Assembly: GCA_025765595.1 (NCBI GenBank)
Contig: JAIVFH010000112.1
Location: 1-64,000 of the forward strand
From: Obelidium mucronatum
Taxonomy: Eukaryota > Chytridiomycota > Chytridiomycetes > Chytridiales > Chytriomycetaceae
Length of the DNA stretch: 64,000 bases
Direction of reading: 5' to 3'
Position numbers and translations under genes: made by a program. Positions 13,013-23,553 of this stretch are shown piece after piece. Every line of letters begins with the position of its first letter. Within the stretch, counting starts at the first letter, position 1. Under the pieces are notes generated by a model. The model had not been told where the DNA came from. It saw only the letters and a program-made list of their open reading frames with translations, and made no database searches.

Positions 13013-14332
13013 ATGGAAACCGTTGAAGAACTCCAAGCTGAACAAGAACGAATCGCCGCCGAAATCCAACTCCGCCGCAACACCATCAACGCTGCAAACA
13101 ACCGCCGCAACGCACAACGCTTACAAGGGGAACAACTTGCAACACGCAAACTCCAAGCAGACGAAGCGTTTACACTCTGGATCACAGCCCAAGATGAACT
13201 CGACGCAATCGCAAATAGCAACAACCCTGACAACGAACAAATCCAGAGAGCGACCGATGCCCTCGAATACCGCTTGACTGACTACCAAAGAAGAAAAGCA
13301 TTAGCGGCCGAGGCCGAAGAACGCTACGACGCAACTTACCCAGCTGCTACAGCCCGCGCCGAAAACCAACAACAACCACTTCCACAAGCCCTGCCACCCC
13401 CACGGCAGAAAATCCGCGACCCTCCCGCAAAACTCCCGAAATTCCCTGCAACTACGGCCACTAAAGACGAAATCCTTATCTGGGCAGAAGACACCCAAAC
13501 CATGGTCAGAACCCACCAAGCAACTGCACAAGAGCTCCCAGCTTGGCTAGAGACAACGGTGAACCACAGGCAATTCTCGAGAGCATCCGCCGAAGCAACC
13601 GCCAGCACGGACTGCAAAAATATTAGTCGTTTTTTAACCAAAGTCCTAGACACCCACTTTGGCAACGACCTCAATGGGACACTTAACCGAGAATTGCAAA
13701 ACATGCGGATGTCGCCCAAAGAACCAGTAGCGGTACACCATGCTAAATTCGATAGGTTGATTGCCTACTTCGAAACTTCACTGTCAACAAAAGACAAAAT
13801 CAAACTATACGTCAACACACTCACCCCAGACTTGAAAATCGGCCTTGGACCCAAGCTTGGAGGTATCACTTCGATTCTCGACGCGCAAATGGAAGCTGAA
13901 GAACTGGATGTCTTCTACTTTCCAGTCAGAGCAACCCAGCACGTCGTAGCACCCACAACCGCCCGCCGTTTTGAACCGAAGCGTTACAACATCCCAACAG
14001 AAGCGAGAACCGGCACCGCAGCAGCCCACGCAACATCAAACAAAAACTGCAAAATCCACGGTCCTGGCCACAGCGACACCGAATGCCGCGAACAAAACGG
14101 CACCTCCGTTCCAACAAATCCAAGGTTGCCGGTCTGCGCCCACTGCAAAGCTCTCAAAACTGCCAACCCCGACAAATTCATATCATTCAAACACCCAGAA
14201 GAGGCCTGTTTTCACAAGTACCCTCACCTTCGTCCGGCCCCAGTCTCCATGAAGACCATGTCTGTCGAAATCCAGGATGAAGATTTCTACACTGAAGCGG
14301 AAGACCAGTTCAAATTTTGGGCCAACGATTGA
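13013..14332 (+). CDS. gag: Retroelement Gag
   Basis: A 439-residue uninterrupted frame. The N-terminal ~110 residues are a Gln/Glu/Arg-rich coiled coil, followed by a Pro-rich linker and the capsid-like Retrotrans_gag region (ISRFLTKVLDTHFG ... YFETSLSTKDKIKLYVNTL). The C-terminus has Cys/His clusters rather than one classic CCHC knuckle: CKIHGPGHSDTEC and CAHCKALK...HPEEACFHKY. It ends at a stop 397 nt before the pol ATG and in a different frame, so Pol is not made by a simple readthrough of this stop. A purine-rich A run and A/T tract precede the ATG. Codon use is C-rich at third positions, unlike host neighbours. Confidence 0.9.
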   Translation: METVEELQAEQERIAAEIQLRRNTINAANNRRNAQRLQGEQLATRKLQADEAFTLWITAQDELDAIANSNNPDNEQIQRATDALEYRLTDYQRRKALAAEAEERYDATYPAATARAENQQQPLPQALPPPRQKIRDPPAKLPKFPATTATKDEILIWAEDTQTMVRTHQATAQELPAWLETTVNHRQFSRASAEATASTDCKNISRFLTKVLDTHFGNDLNGTLNRELQNMRMSPKEPVAVHHAKFDRLIAYFETSLSTKDKIKLYVNTLTPDLKIGLGPKLGGITSILDAQMEAEELDVFYFPVRATQHVVAPTTARRFEPKRYNIPTEARTGTAAAHATSNKNCKIHGPGHSDTECREQNGTSVPTNPRLPVCAHCKALKTANPDKFISFKHPEEACFHKYPHLRPAPVSMKTMSVEIQDEDFYTEAEDQFKFWAND

Positions 14333-14729
14333 AATTGAATCCTGCGGGTCTTTGACCTTAATTGTTTTTCTTCCTTCTTTTCTTTTTTTGGAATGTACCA
14401 CATGACGCGCAGTCGATCTCTTATTATTCTTCCCTCCCCGAAGTGTCACTATGTTACCGCAATAAACATTTATCCAGACGTAACAACACAACCATCATAA
14501 AATATAAAAAAAAAAACTCCAAACGGCAAGCTGAAAATAAAAAGTTACAAAACAAAAACCGAAAACAGAACAATCCTGACAAGCCCCCCAAAAACAACAT
14601 AAATACTACAAGAAAAACTCCCAAAAGAAAGTACAAAACTAACAAATTTGCCCAAGCACACAACGCTTGGCTACAAGACAAAGAAGACACTTACAAGGAA
14701 AACTTTTTAACCAACAAGCCTCCAGCAAA

Positions 14730-17700
14730 ATGTCGCAATCCCCAAAATTCTCCCCAAATCTAAACTTCTTGAACAAACCACCCCCCATCCTGCCAACATC
14801 CACCATCAAGAAAGACTATGACGACTACAAAGCTGCAACTCAAGCCCGCGCAAGGGATCTTCTCCAAGCCACTACCGCCTACATGACGCTAGACCCAGGA
14901 AAACTACTACGGACAAACATCTTGGTCAACGGGACCGAACGCTGGTGCCTAGTCGACCAAGGCGCCATGTGTACGTCAATTGACGCCAAATGGGCTACCG
15001 CGGCAGGGATTGAAGTCAGCCACTCCGTGAAAATTCTAATCGAAGGTCATGACTGCAAACCAACTTGGGAATCCGTCAAAGTCTCGAAACCAGTTGTGTT
15101 CACAACATACCAAGGTAACCAGTAACAGCATCCGTCCGATAAACACCAACATTCAAAACAAAAACAGGCATCAACGTTATAGCAGCAGTTATGCTCAAAG
15201 ACAATCCAAAAGAAATCGTCACGCTTGGCCAAGACATACTGCCAAGCCTCGGAGTCGGAAGCACAGGTCTCCAAACGTTCGCTCTCCCAATTGCGCCCGA
15301 GGAATTTACAACCAAGCCAGAACAGGCCGTCAAATTCCCAAACGATATGAAAGCAACTATTCACAAAAATTATACCAACGCAATACCAACAGGACCACTC
15401 CAGGAAGATGACTCACTGGCCAGAGAACGCTTCCTGAAAGCAATCCAACCACATCTCGACGCCAACGCCGCCCTCTCCAAATCCGACCACCCCGACGACC
15501 TCATAACCATCGACCTTATCGATGGAGCGGAACCAACATACATCAAACAGTACCGCCTCCCATTCAAAAAACACTCGATAGTCACTGAACAAGTAGCAGC
15601 GTGGCTCAACGACGGAATAGTTTCTCTTGCACCAGGCACCAGCTCCTACAACAGCCCACTTATATGTCCACCACGGATTGTCAACTGCGAACTCACCAAG
15701 TACCGCGTATGCGTAGACATCCGAGCCGTAAACAACAACACAAAAGACTACAAACAAATCTACCCCGGCGCCAGAGACGTCCTTGAAGAAGTCACAGACT
15801 CCAACCTGTTCTCGACAATGGACCTCGACGGCGCCTACCACCAGTACATACTAGCCCCAGAACACCGCCATCTTACCTCCTTCTGCTGGAATGGACAACG
15901 CTACGTTTTTAACGCTCCGCCGTTTGGACTTACAAATGTACCAGTACAGTTCCAAGAGCTAATGGAAAAACTTTTCATCAAAGACAAATTCGTCAAGGTA
16001 AAATAATCTTGACATGGTAGCGAAACAATACCACACTCTTACCATCCTTCACCACAGATATACATTGACGACCTCTTCATCCACTCCTCCTCATGGGAAT
16101 CTCACACAGAACACGTCATCTCCGTCCTAAAAACCCTAACTGCCGCCAAACTCCGCATCAAGCCATCAAAGAATTCCCTTGGCCACCGAGAGGTCAAACT
16201 TCTAGGATTCCTTAAAAGCGCCGAAGGAATCCAGATCGACCCAGAACGGTACCTCGCCATCGACAAATGGAAAACACCACGACAGTCTAAAGATCATACA
16301 TCAGTTACACACATGCTCGGCTTCATGAACTACTTACGCGACAGCATTCCACTCTACTCCACCTTAGCAGCACCATTAGAAGCCATCCGCAACGCAACAA
16401 ACTTGGAACCCATCTGGACAGACGAACATGAAGCTTCCCTCAAAGCGCTCACAGAAGCGGCAGCAAACGCACCAATCCTATCCACGCCAGACTTCAAGCG
16501 AAAATTCTACGTTGCCACTGACGCTTCCAACTTTGGTATTGGTGCCATGCTATACCAGCTCGACGAGAAAGGAACAAAGAAGTACATCCAATTTGCCGCA
16601 AAATCTTTCTCCATTCACCAGCGGAACTACTCAGTAACACATAAAGAACTACTCGGCATTATTTACGCCCTTGACAAATTTCACCCTTACCTCTTCGGAG
16701 AACACTTTATTCTGGAAACGGATCACAAAGCTCTCACTTACCTTTTTACTTCAGTCGAACTAAACGTGCTCCTACAAGGCTGGATCGACAAACTGCTATC
16801 ATACAACTTCACTATAACACACCTACCAGGCATTCAAAACAAACTACCCGACGCCCTTAGCCGAATAGTCCACACCTACAAGAAAGCAGTCCCTGCATGC
16901 CGCTTGCCCCAAAACACCACCACCACTCTTGACACGATCACCACCTCTGACGGAATGGTCTACGGCGACATCCTGTCCTTCATGGATGCTTCCAAATCCA
17001 CAGCAACCCAAGAAATAATCACCCTCTCTCAAAAAACCATGAGAGTATCAGACCCTGTCCTCCGCGAAACGGTACCAGAAGACGACCGAACACCACTCTT
17101 GGAAGCACTGCACAGTATGGGACACTTTGGCGCTGACTCTATGGTCCGGCAACTATGGCGAACAAACAAAACATGGCCCTCCATGAAACACGACGCTCTG
17201 GAGCATGTAAAAGCTTGCCCCGAATGCCAGAAATGGACCATAGCCCGCCGTGGCTTTCACCCAATGACTTCAATACACGCCGAACTACCACTAGACCACG
17301 TAGCCCTCGACCTGGCAACCATTTCCACCACATCCGCTGACGGTTACAACTTCATCCTTGTATTCGTTGACGTAGCCACAAAATTCACTATCTTAAGACC
17401 ACTTAAAACCAAAACGCAACAAGAACTAGCCGCCACCCTCCTCCAAATATTCACGGACTTCGGATTCCCGCGCATCATACAAAGTGACAACGGCAGAGAA
17501 TTCGTCAACAATCTCATCCGAGAACTACTCGCACACTCAAAAACGACCCACCGCCTCACAACCCCCTACAACCCACAATCGAACGGCCTAGCAGAAAACC
17601 ACGTCAAAACCGCCAAACAAACCCTGTTAAAGCTACTGGACGACGACTTAACTCACTGGGACAAACTGGTTCCTTGGTCCCAACTCTTTATTAACCTCAA

Positions 17701-18157
17701 CATATCCCGAACCCACAAATCCAGCCCATTCAGCCTCATGTTTGCCCGAACAGCCAACAACTTCACAGACTACTCCTTCGACCAACAGCGTGACCTGCCA
17801 CTGGAAGAACTACAAGCACGGTGCAACCACATGCACGATCTCGTCTACCCGGAAATAGCCGCCACCACAAGGAAATACCAAGCCATCATGCGAGAAAAGT
17901 ACAACAAAAAATTCAACGTCAAGGACGAACTATTCCCACTCAACTCCTACGTCATGGCGAAACCAGATGTTCGCGAAAGTAAAACCGAGCCCCGCTACGA
18001 AGGACCCTACCGAGTAATCAAGCGCACTCGCAACGGAACTTACCAACTCCTGGATGCCGACGGATCACCTCTAATCACACCACCTTCCTACCCACAGCGG
18101 AAGTTTCAAAAATTCACGCCTCCAGGACAAGCCCCACGAAGGAAAAAGAGTACCTAG
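14730..18157 (+). CDS. pol: Retroelement Pol (PR-RT-RH-IN) with two introns
   Basis: ATG at 14730. Exons 14730-15114, 15168-15997 and 16058-18157. Protease-like region: WCLVDQGAMCTSID (retropepsin D-T/S-G is D-Q-G here) continuing YQ|GINVIAAV across intron 1 (53 nt). RT: KYRVCVDIRAVNN, FSTMDLDGAYHQ, FNAPPFGLTNVPVQFQ, then intron 2 (60 nt, contains an in-frame TAA) directly before YIDDLFIHS, the catalytic box. RNase H: FYVATDASNFGIGAML ... ETDHKALTYL, LPDALSR. Integrase: H-H-C-C zinc site (HSMGHFGAD ... CPECQKW), catalytic DLATIS, SDNGREF, NGLAENH, and the GPY motif GPYRVIKRTRNG. Both introns restore frame exactly. Unspliced translation would stop before the RT active site. The D-Q-G protease site may be a weakened catalytic triad. 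Confidence 0.88.
15115..15167 (+). other. Apparent spliceosomal intron 1 in pol (53 nt)
   Basis: GTAACC at the donor and AAAACAG at the acceptor; its length is not a multiple of three and unspliced reading ends in TAA. Removal joins TTYQG to INVIAAVMLK in the same frame. Confidence 0.75.
15998..16057 (+). other. Apparent spliceosomal intron 2 in pol (60 nt)
   Basis: Donor GTAAAA, acceptor CACCACAG, in-frame TAA six bases in. Removal joins DKFVK to IYIDDLF, the RT catalytic box. Confidence 0.78.
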
Positions 18158-18288
18158 TTTCATGGAAAAATCACGACAAATCATACGACGAATGGATTCC
18201 ACACTCCCATTTTCAAAATACCACCATCATCAGCGAATTCCACAAGAAAGACCTCACCAAACGCAAACGCAAATCACCCAACAACTAA
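18094..18288 (+). CDS. Chromodomain of the retroelement, in the -1 frame
   Basis: Reads AEVSKIHASRTSPTKEKEYL then VSWKNHDKSYDEWIPHSHF and ends in a Lys/Arg-rich tail. The aromatic pattern (EYLVSWK...Y.EWIP) is that of chromovirus integrase chromodomains, which tether integration to chromatin. It overlaps the end of pol by 64 nt in the -1 frame, and the -1 frame stays open well upstream. Either a -1 frameshift fuses it to integrase or one base is wrong in the assembly. Confidence 0.7.
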   Translation, partial: TAEVSKIHASRTSPTKEKEYLVSWKNHDKSYDEWIPHSHFQNTTIISEFHKKDLTKRKRKSPNN

Positions 18289-18315
18289 CTCTCAACTCAC
18301 AATCTGGGGGGGTGA

Positions 18316-18534
18316 TGTCGTATCCCTCATTACCTCCTCTATTACTAACACTATCTAAGCCCCTATTTATCCCCCGTTTATTCTCTATTCTACGCATTAT
18401 ATTATTTGCCCTATTTATCTGTCTGTTATACTTATTCAATTTATTGTGTGTAAGAATAATAAAATTCCCAAAGTTCCAAAGGACGTCATCGTTCGCTCCC
18501 CTCACTCCTCCTCTATACAATAACAGACACCTCA
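18316..18534 (+). repeat. 3' LTR (219 bp)
   Basis: Reads identically to 12139-12357. It is preceded by the polypurine tract at 18304-18315 and followed by GACTT. Confidence 0.95.
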
Positions 18535-18539
18535 GACTT
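18535..18539. repeat. Target-site duplication, right (GACTT)
   Basis: Copy of 12134-12138 directly after the 3' LTR; the original intron sequence resumes here. Confidence 0.92.
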
Positions 18540-20604
18540 TGTCATATGATTAATTTCAGATAACAGAACTGGAGCGATTTGGACCTCTTTTCCTCAACTT
18601 ACTTTGGAAGTGCTACTGCATCAGCGCAATGTCTTAGAAATGGCGCCTTCAGTGCCTCATCTGGCTTTGTTGATTTGGGTAAGAACGGCAGAAGGGAGTG
18701 CATCAGTCGATGTGGCAATGGAGTTTTTTGGACCTCAAGTACTGTCTCTCGGGTTCTCGCCTCTGCTAGAACCTATGAGGATCTTCGAGGGGATGACACT
18801 TCCAACTACCACGGCACTGGTCACATTGTAAGTACCTTTTTTTTCATCCAGGATGTCCTTGTACTTAATTGTATACAATCATACTATCCACTTCAGGTTA
18901 TTGGCGGCAATTGTGACATGTCCGACCCTCTATGGAGTCCAAGAGATCCCATTTTCTACTTGCACCACGCCTACGTTGACAAAATCTACTGGAAATGGCA
19001 ACAAATCTGCCCATCGTACAAGAATGACTATGAAGGCAACCTCGCATCAACCCACTTTTAGGACAATCCCGACCAGTCAACCCAAGTCAGCCACTTGACT
19101 CTTGGGTAGGATTGACTGCTGGTCAAATGTTTGACACAACCAACGATTTCTTGTGCTACACTTACTCCCAAACGCCGGGTGATATCAGCGACAATCCAGC
19201 ACCATGTAGAGATGGAAGCAAACCAGTAACGAATCCATGGTCAAACTTGAAGACTCCCTCTTCCACGACTACTTCCACTACCTTCGAAACAGCGCGTCAA
19301 TAAACGATTTCCACGCGCGGCAAGGCAAGGCAAGGGTCGAGGAAGCGGTGGTGTACCTTCAAGAACAATCCATCCAATCAGCAAACAAATCCAACCCAAC
19401 AATGCCACCAAAAACACCCAAACCTAAGAGAGAGTCGATGTAATGTCCAAACAATCGACAGAAGGGAGAGACAAGGTGGGAGTTTTAACAAAAGGCAATT
19501 TGGGATAAGAAAAAGAGCCAAGCACAAAAGGTATAAAATCAAAAGATCCCCAAAATTCCCAACAAAATAACCAAGCACTTTCAATCAAGGGGAAAAACAA
19601 GAAATGGGGAAAAATCACGAAATTTAATAAATGTGGGAAGAAAGTAAACTAATACTAATAATAAAACCGCTTCCGGCAAGGGTGTAACAAGACGACTACG
19701 ACTACCACAACGACGACGAAACAAGCTACTTCAAGTACTACCTCTAAATTGTCATCCACCACCACGACAACATCAACTATTCCAAACAAATCAAAAACGG
19801 CCACTACAACCACAACTACCGCTGCCAATCCCGGAACCACCCCATGCTACACTGCTTGGACATCACAAGCTACATACACCAAAGGAGCCAAAGTCAGTTA
19901 TAAGAACATCAACTACGAAGCAAAATGGTATGCCGATGCAACCAACATTCCAGGTGCGAATGTTGCCGAAGCCGATACGCCATGAAAAGCAGTTGGTGCC
20001 TGTCGCGCCGTGTTGGCCAAGAAGGATTCCACTGCCGCTACCAGCAGAACTATTGGCGCCTACACTGCCTTGCCTGGCGTCAATGAAACGATTCAAGTAA
20101 ACGTTCAGTGTAATGGAAAGAATATTGATTACGTTGTTCCAAGTGGATGCACGGTTCACAAGGTTTTCTGTTCCCATCTTTCGATTAAGCCAGTTGGGTT
20201 CCAGGACGATGGTCGCAGCGGCTCGTTGGTCCGTTTCATTGCTCAAGAAAAGAGTGCTGGAAATACTTGTCCTATGGTTTTGCGTCCAAAGTGCGACAAG
20301 GTGACGGAATACGTTCGACCAGCACATTTGAAGGCACCAACTGCAACCAGCAAGAACCAGTACCCAGCCACTCTTACAGACGCGCAAATCGCGGATAGAA
20401 ACTTGGATTGGTGTGGAATCCGCGCAAGTGATGTCAAGGTTATGAAGTTTATCGACGAGCTCAATGCCGACGGACAGTGATTATCTCCAACAGAGACTCC
20501 AAGACTCCCATGATTCTATCCTTGTTTTCTTCTTTCGTTTTTTTCGTTTCTATTCGACAGTGAGTTCAACAATAAAAGTAGACCTCTTTTTCCAAAACAA
20601 AAGG

Positions 20605-21852
20605 ATGCAAAACTCGTACAAGCCAACCGAGGGTAAGCGGCCGCCCCTCTGACGCCCACCGCTAACCCCCCACACCCACGCAACCGCAGAGCGCAACCAG
20701 CAGAACACGTGCTACGTCGGCAACCTGGACGAGCACGTGACCGAGGCGCTGCTGTGGGAGCTGATGCTCCAGGCGGGGCCCGTGGTCAACGTGCACCTGC
20801 CGAAGGACCGTGTCACGCAGTCGCACCAGGGCTTTGGCTTCGCCGAGTTCCAGACGGAGGACGATGCGGACTACGCAATCAAAATAATGCACATGGTGAA
20901 AGTGTTTGGCAAGCCGCTGCGCGTCAACAAGGCCAGCGACAACCGGCAGGTGGTTGATGTCGGCGCGAATCTGTTTATCGGAAACTTGGACCCCGAGGTG
21001 GATGAGAAGACGCTGCACGACACGTTTTCGGCGTTTGGCGTTATTGCACAGACTCCGAAGGTCGCGAGGGATGCGGAAGTCGGCGTGAGCAAGGGATACG
21101 GGTGAGCAGAAACATTGTCGTTGATCGGGTGTGTGTGTTTACTGGGATGGTCTAGATTCGTGGCGTACGACAACTTTGAGAGTGCCGATGCTGCCATTGA
21201 AGCCATGAATGGGACAATTCTTGATGAACAAACCCATCACAGTTTCGTATGCATTCAAGAAGGATGGGCAAGGAGAGAGGCACGGTTCAGCGGCCGGTAA
21301 TGTATCTCATGATGCGCAGTTGATCCTCTGACGCAACCAAAAAAAAAAAACAGAGCGTTTACTCGCCGCACAAGCTCAGAAAAATGCGCCTACACATATG
21401 CCAAACAGAATCTTTGCAGATCTGCCGACTCCTGGTGTTCCTGGAATGCCGCCTGTTCCTCAAGCAAATGCCAGTTCCCCGTTGGAATGCCACCAGCGTT
21501 TCCATTCCCAACAGGAATGATGCCGCCACAAGCAGCAGCAAATGTTTGGATATCCACCAATGCCTGGAGGGATGGGAATGGTTCCACCCATGCCTGGATG
21601 TACGTAGTAGTTATTCACGCGTCGTTTAATTGAGTTTTTGAAATATTCTACACCACTAGATCAAATGCCGCCTCCCGGATTTGCTCCTCCCCCAATGCAT
21701 TTTGGTCAGCAACCAGGAATGCCAGGCATGCCAATGGGGTATGATAAATATTCGCGTGCTAGTTGGGTTCACTCACACGTCTTCTTGATAGATTCATGCC
21801 ACCACCTGGCTTCTCCGGACAATACCCACCACAGCAATGGCCACAGCGATGA
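20605..21852 (+). CDS. SF3B4: Splicing factor 3B subunit 4 (SF3B4/Hsh49)
   Basis: U2 snRNP protein with two RNA-recognition motifs that contacts SF3B2 and the pre-mRNA near the branch site. Exons 20605-20632, 20690-21101, 21156-21296, 21354-21599, 21660-21738 and 21792-21852. Exon 1 is only [12 protein letters not shown]1: [20 protein letters not shown] with RNP1-like [12 protein letters not shown]2: [20 protein letters not shown] with SKGYGFVAY. An extra G at 21223 breaks the line before [20 protein letters not shown], which is present and conserved one frame over. The Pro/Met/Gly-rich C-terminus ([31 protein letters not shown]) is typical; another indel lies near 21475-21560. Exon 2 is strikingly GC-rich relative to exons 3-6. 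Confidence 0.92.
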
Positions 21853-21973
21853 TTCTCCATTTCTCAATTTATTTATTGTTATCTTGTTTGGGTGAATGAT
21901 AACAAAAAGAATATATGAAACTTTTTTTTATTCAGCCAAAAATAAGAATGAAACATATGTATAATTACTAAAA

Positions 21974-23283
21974 TTACTCTTGTTGGACAGCGGCAGCCAA
22001 GAAGGGCATAACATCGCTGAGCCCCAGCACACCCACAACTTCTCCCTTCACACCTTCCGATACAATCCAGACACGATGAGTCTTTGTTGCGGCCATCTTT
22101 TCAATCGCCACTATTAACGGTGTTGATGGGTGAACTGTAAACAATGGAACTCGATCGGCACCGTTGGCTTCCAGGCCTTGGACAGTACGGAGTTGCACAA
22201 AGAATCGGAAACATGGGTCGTAGAGATGTCTCCAACCTCCACGCGAAGAAAGGATTTCCTTGATATCAGTCATTGACACGCTTCCTTCAAGCTGGATTGG
22301 AATACAGTAGAGTCACCAACTCATTTTGGGTAAAAGATGATATTAAATTCACCTTCGAATGGCCAGTGTGCCTTGTCCACAATGGCAACCGAAGAAACAT
22401 GATTCGTGTGCATCAAGTACAACGCGTCCAACACAGAGTCATTCAAATCAACTGTCACGACGCTAGCCTCACCCTTCACGAGACCCAACTGCTGCAACGA
22501 TACTTCACCATTGGCGAAATCAATCTCGGTTCTACCAGCGACTTTTCTCGGTAAGCGGCCAAACTTTTCAGCAACGAGACCGCAGACAAGGGATTGAGAG
22601 AGGACTCCAACAAACTTGTCCTTGTCGCCGTCGCATTTTTCGAGGACAACGATTCGGTGGAGGGATGGAGTTGTTGCAAATTCGACGAGGGCGGTGAGGA
22701 GGGGTGTGGTGGTGTACACGGCAACGAGGTTGTTGCGTTGGGAGAGGTTGGCGACGAGCTTTTTTTTTCAGAGAGAGCAAGATTAGAAATAGATCGTACA
22801 GAAAAGATCAGATATTTTACCTTGATGGGCACTCCTGTGCGGTCGATAGAGGCCCGTTTCACGATATCCGTGATTTCCATTTCAGCGTCAAAGGACGCAG
22901 TGGCTTCCTTTGGCACTTTGCGAAACACTTCCAGGACGTACGTAACAAGGTCGCGATAGTCAAACATGCCAATAAAACCACCTTGTTCGGGGCTAGGGAG
23001 AGTGTGTGCATTTAGTGTGATGGATGGTAAAGGAGAATAGGACAGCCACAAATCACCTGTATACTGGCGCAGAGGAGATGCGGTGGTTCGCCAGAGCATT
23101 ACATGCGTCTTGGACCGATAGATCAGTATCCAGGCAAATAGGGATTTTGGGGCCGGTTGAGCGGGAAGGTGTGGAAATAAGGTCTCCACAGGTGGTCTCC
23201 AAGAAGAGGGCTTTAAACGCGGCGGAAGATGGTTCGGAAGACATGAGGGTGTTGGTGCTGACTTGAGACTGTAATGTGGTCAT
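21974..23283 (-). CDS. Four-CBS-domain protein (SNF4/AMPK-gamma-like)
   Basis: Exons (minus) 23283-23057, 22992-22821, 22758-22353 and 22284-21974 give 371 residues with every junction in frame. CBS pairs bind adenine nucleotides. Domain 1 includes SVQDACNALANHRISSAPVY and GFIGMFDYRDLV; domain 2 LVAVYTTTPLLTALVEFATT and KFVGVLSQSLV; domain 3 DSVLDALYLMHTNHVSSVAIVD; domain 4 PSTPLIVAIEKMAATKTHRV and GVLGLSDVMPFL. This is the order and size of the AMPK gamma subunit or close fungal CBS proteins such as Sds23; I cannot separate these by eye. There is a short Ser/Thr N-terminus before the first repeat. Confidence 0.85.
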
Positions 23284-23553
23284 TCAGTTTAATATGCTTT
23301 GCTGTTGATTTTGCTTTTGAGGGAGGGGAAGTTGGCAAGGGGTGGGCGTTTTATTCACCTTTTCTCAGAATGAGTCACAGTCACAATCAACTTTTTTTTT
23401 CCTTGCACGCATCTCTTGTTCGAATCTCTACACAGCGAAGTTTCTTTCATATGAATGTCGAAAAAACTGGAGTTATCCAACTTCATATAAAGTATTGGTC
23501 AAACGAGAAACCTCTCTATTCAAAGTCTTCCTTGCATTTATAAAACACACCAA

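Larger units (their letters stand above)
12139..18534 (+). mobile_element. Ty3/gypsy LTR retrotransposon, chromovirus type
   Basis: A complete 6396-bp element. The two 219-bp LTRs read identically, start TG and end CA, and are flanked by GACTT on both sides (12134-12138, 18535-18539). A polypurine tract (CTGGGGGGGTGA) abuts the 3' LTR. Order: LTR, repeat-rich leader, gag, then protease-RT-RNase H-integrase-chromodomain, which is the Ty3/gypsy order. It lies in the sense direction within an intron of the tyrosinase gene. Identical LTRs mean a recent insertion. No tRNA-type primer site starts directly after the 5' LTR. Two apparent introns lie within pol. Confidence 0.95.
11696..20480 (+). pseudogene. 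Secreted tyrosinase with C-terminal CBM5/12 module, interrupted by retroelement
   Basis: Copper-3 oxidase that would oxidise phenols outside the cell. Signal peptide MQLKYLLIAAIALVGAVNA; CuA region HSENAHWAHGAVHAF (one base off the start frame, shift at ~11890-11912); FLLFHRAML after a possible 25-nt intron (11956-11980). Exon to 12096, then an intron 12097-18566 that now holds the chromovirus (69 bp without it). It continues 18567-18827 and 18897 on with CuB DPIFYLHHAYVDKIYW. Further frame changes follow at ~19055-19110, then a Thr-rich linker (~19690-19830) and a chitin-binding type 3 module (CYTAWTSQATYTKGAKVSY...AKWY). The module's expected Trp in DTP-W-KAVGAC is TGA at 19983. A Cys-containing domain continues to 20480. 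The nonsense codon and multiple shifts favour a pseudogene, though some shifts may be assembly errors. Confidence 0.72.

Noticed and set aside
14333..14729. Gag-Pol fusion by -1 or +1 frameshift at the gag stop
   Set aside because: The pol frame does not overlap gag; 397 nt lie between, with no pol-frame coding support before ATG 14730.
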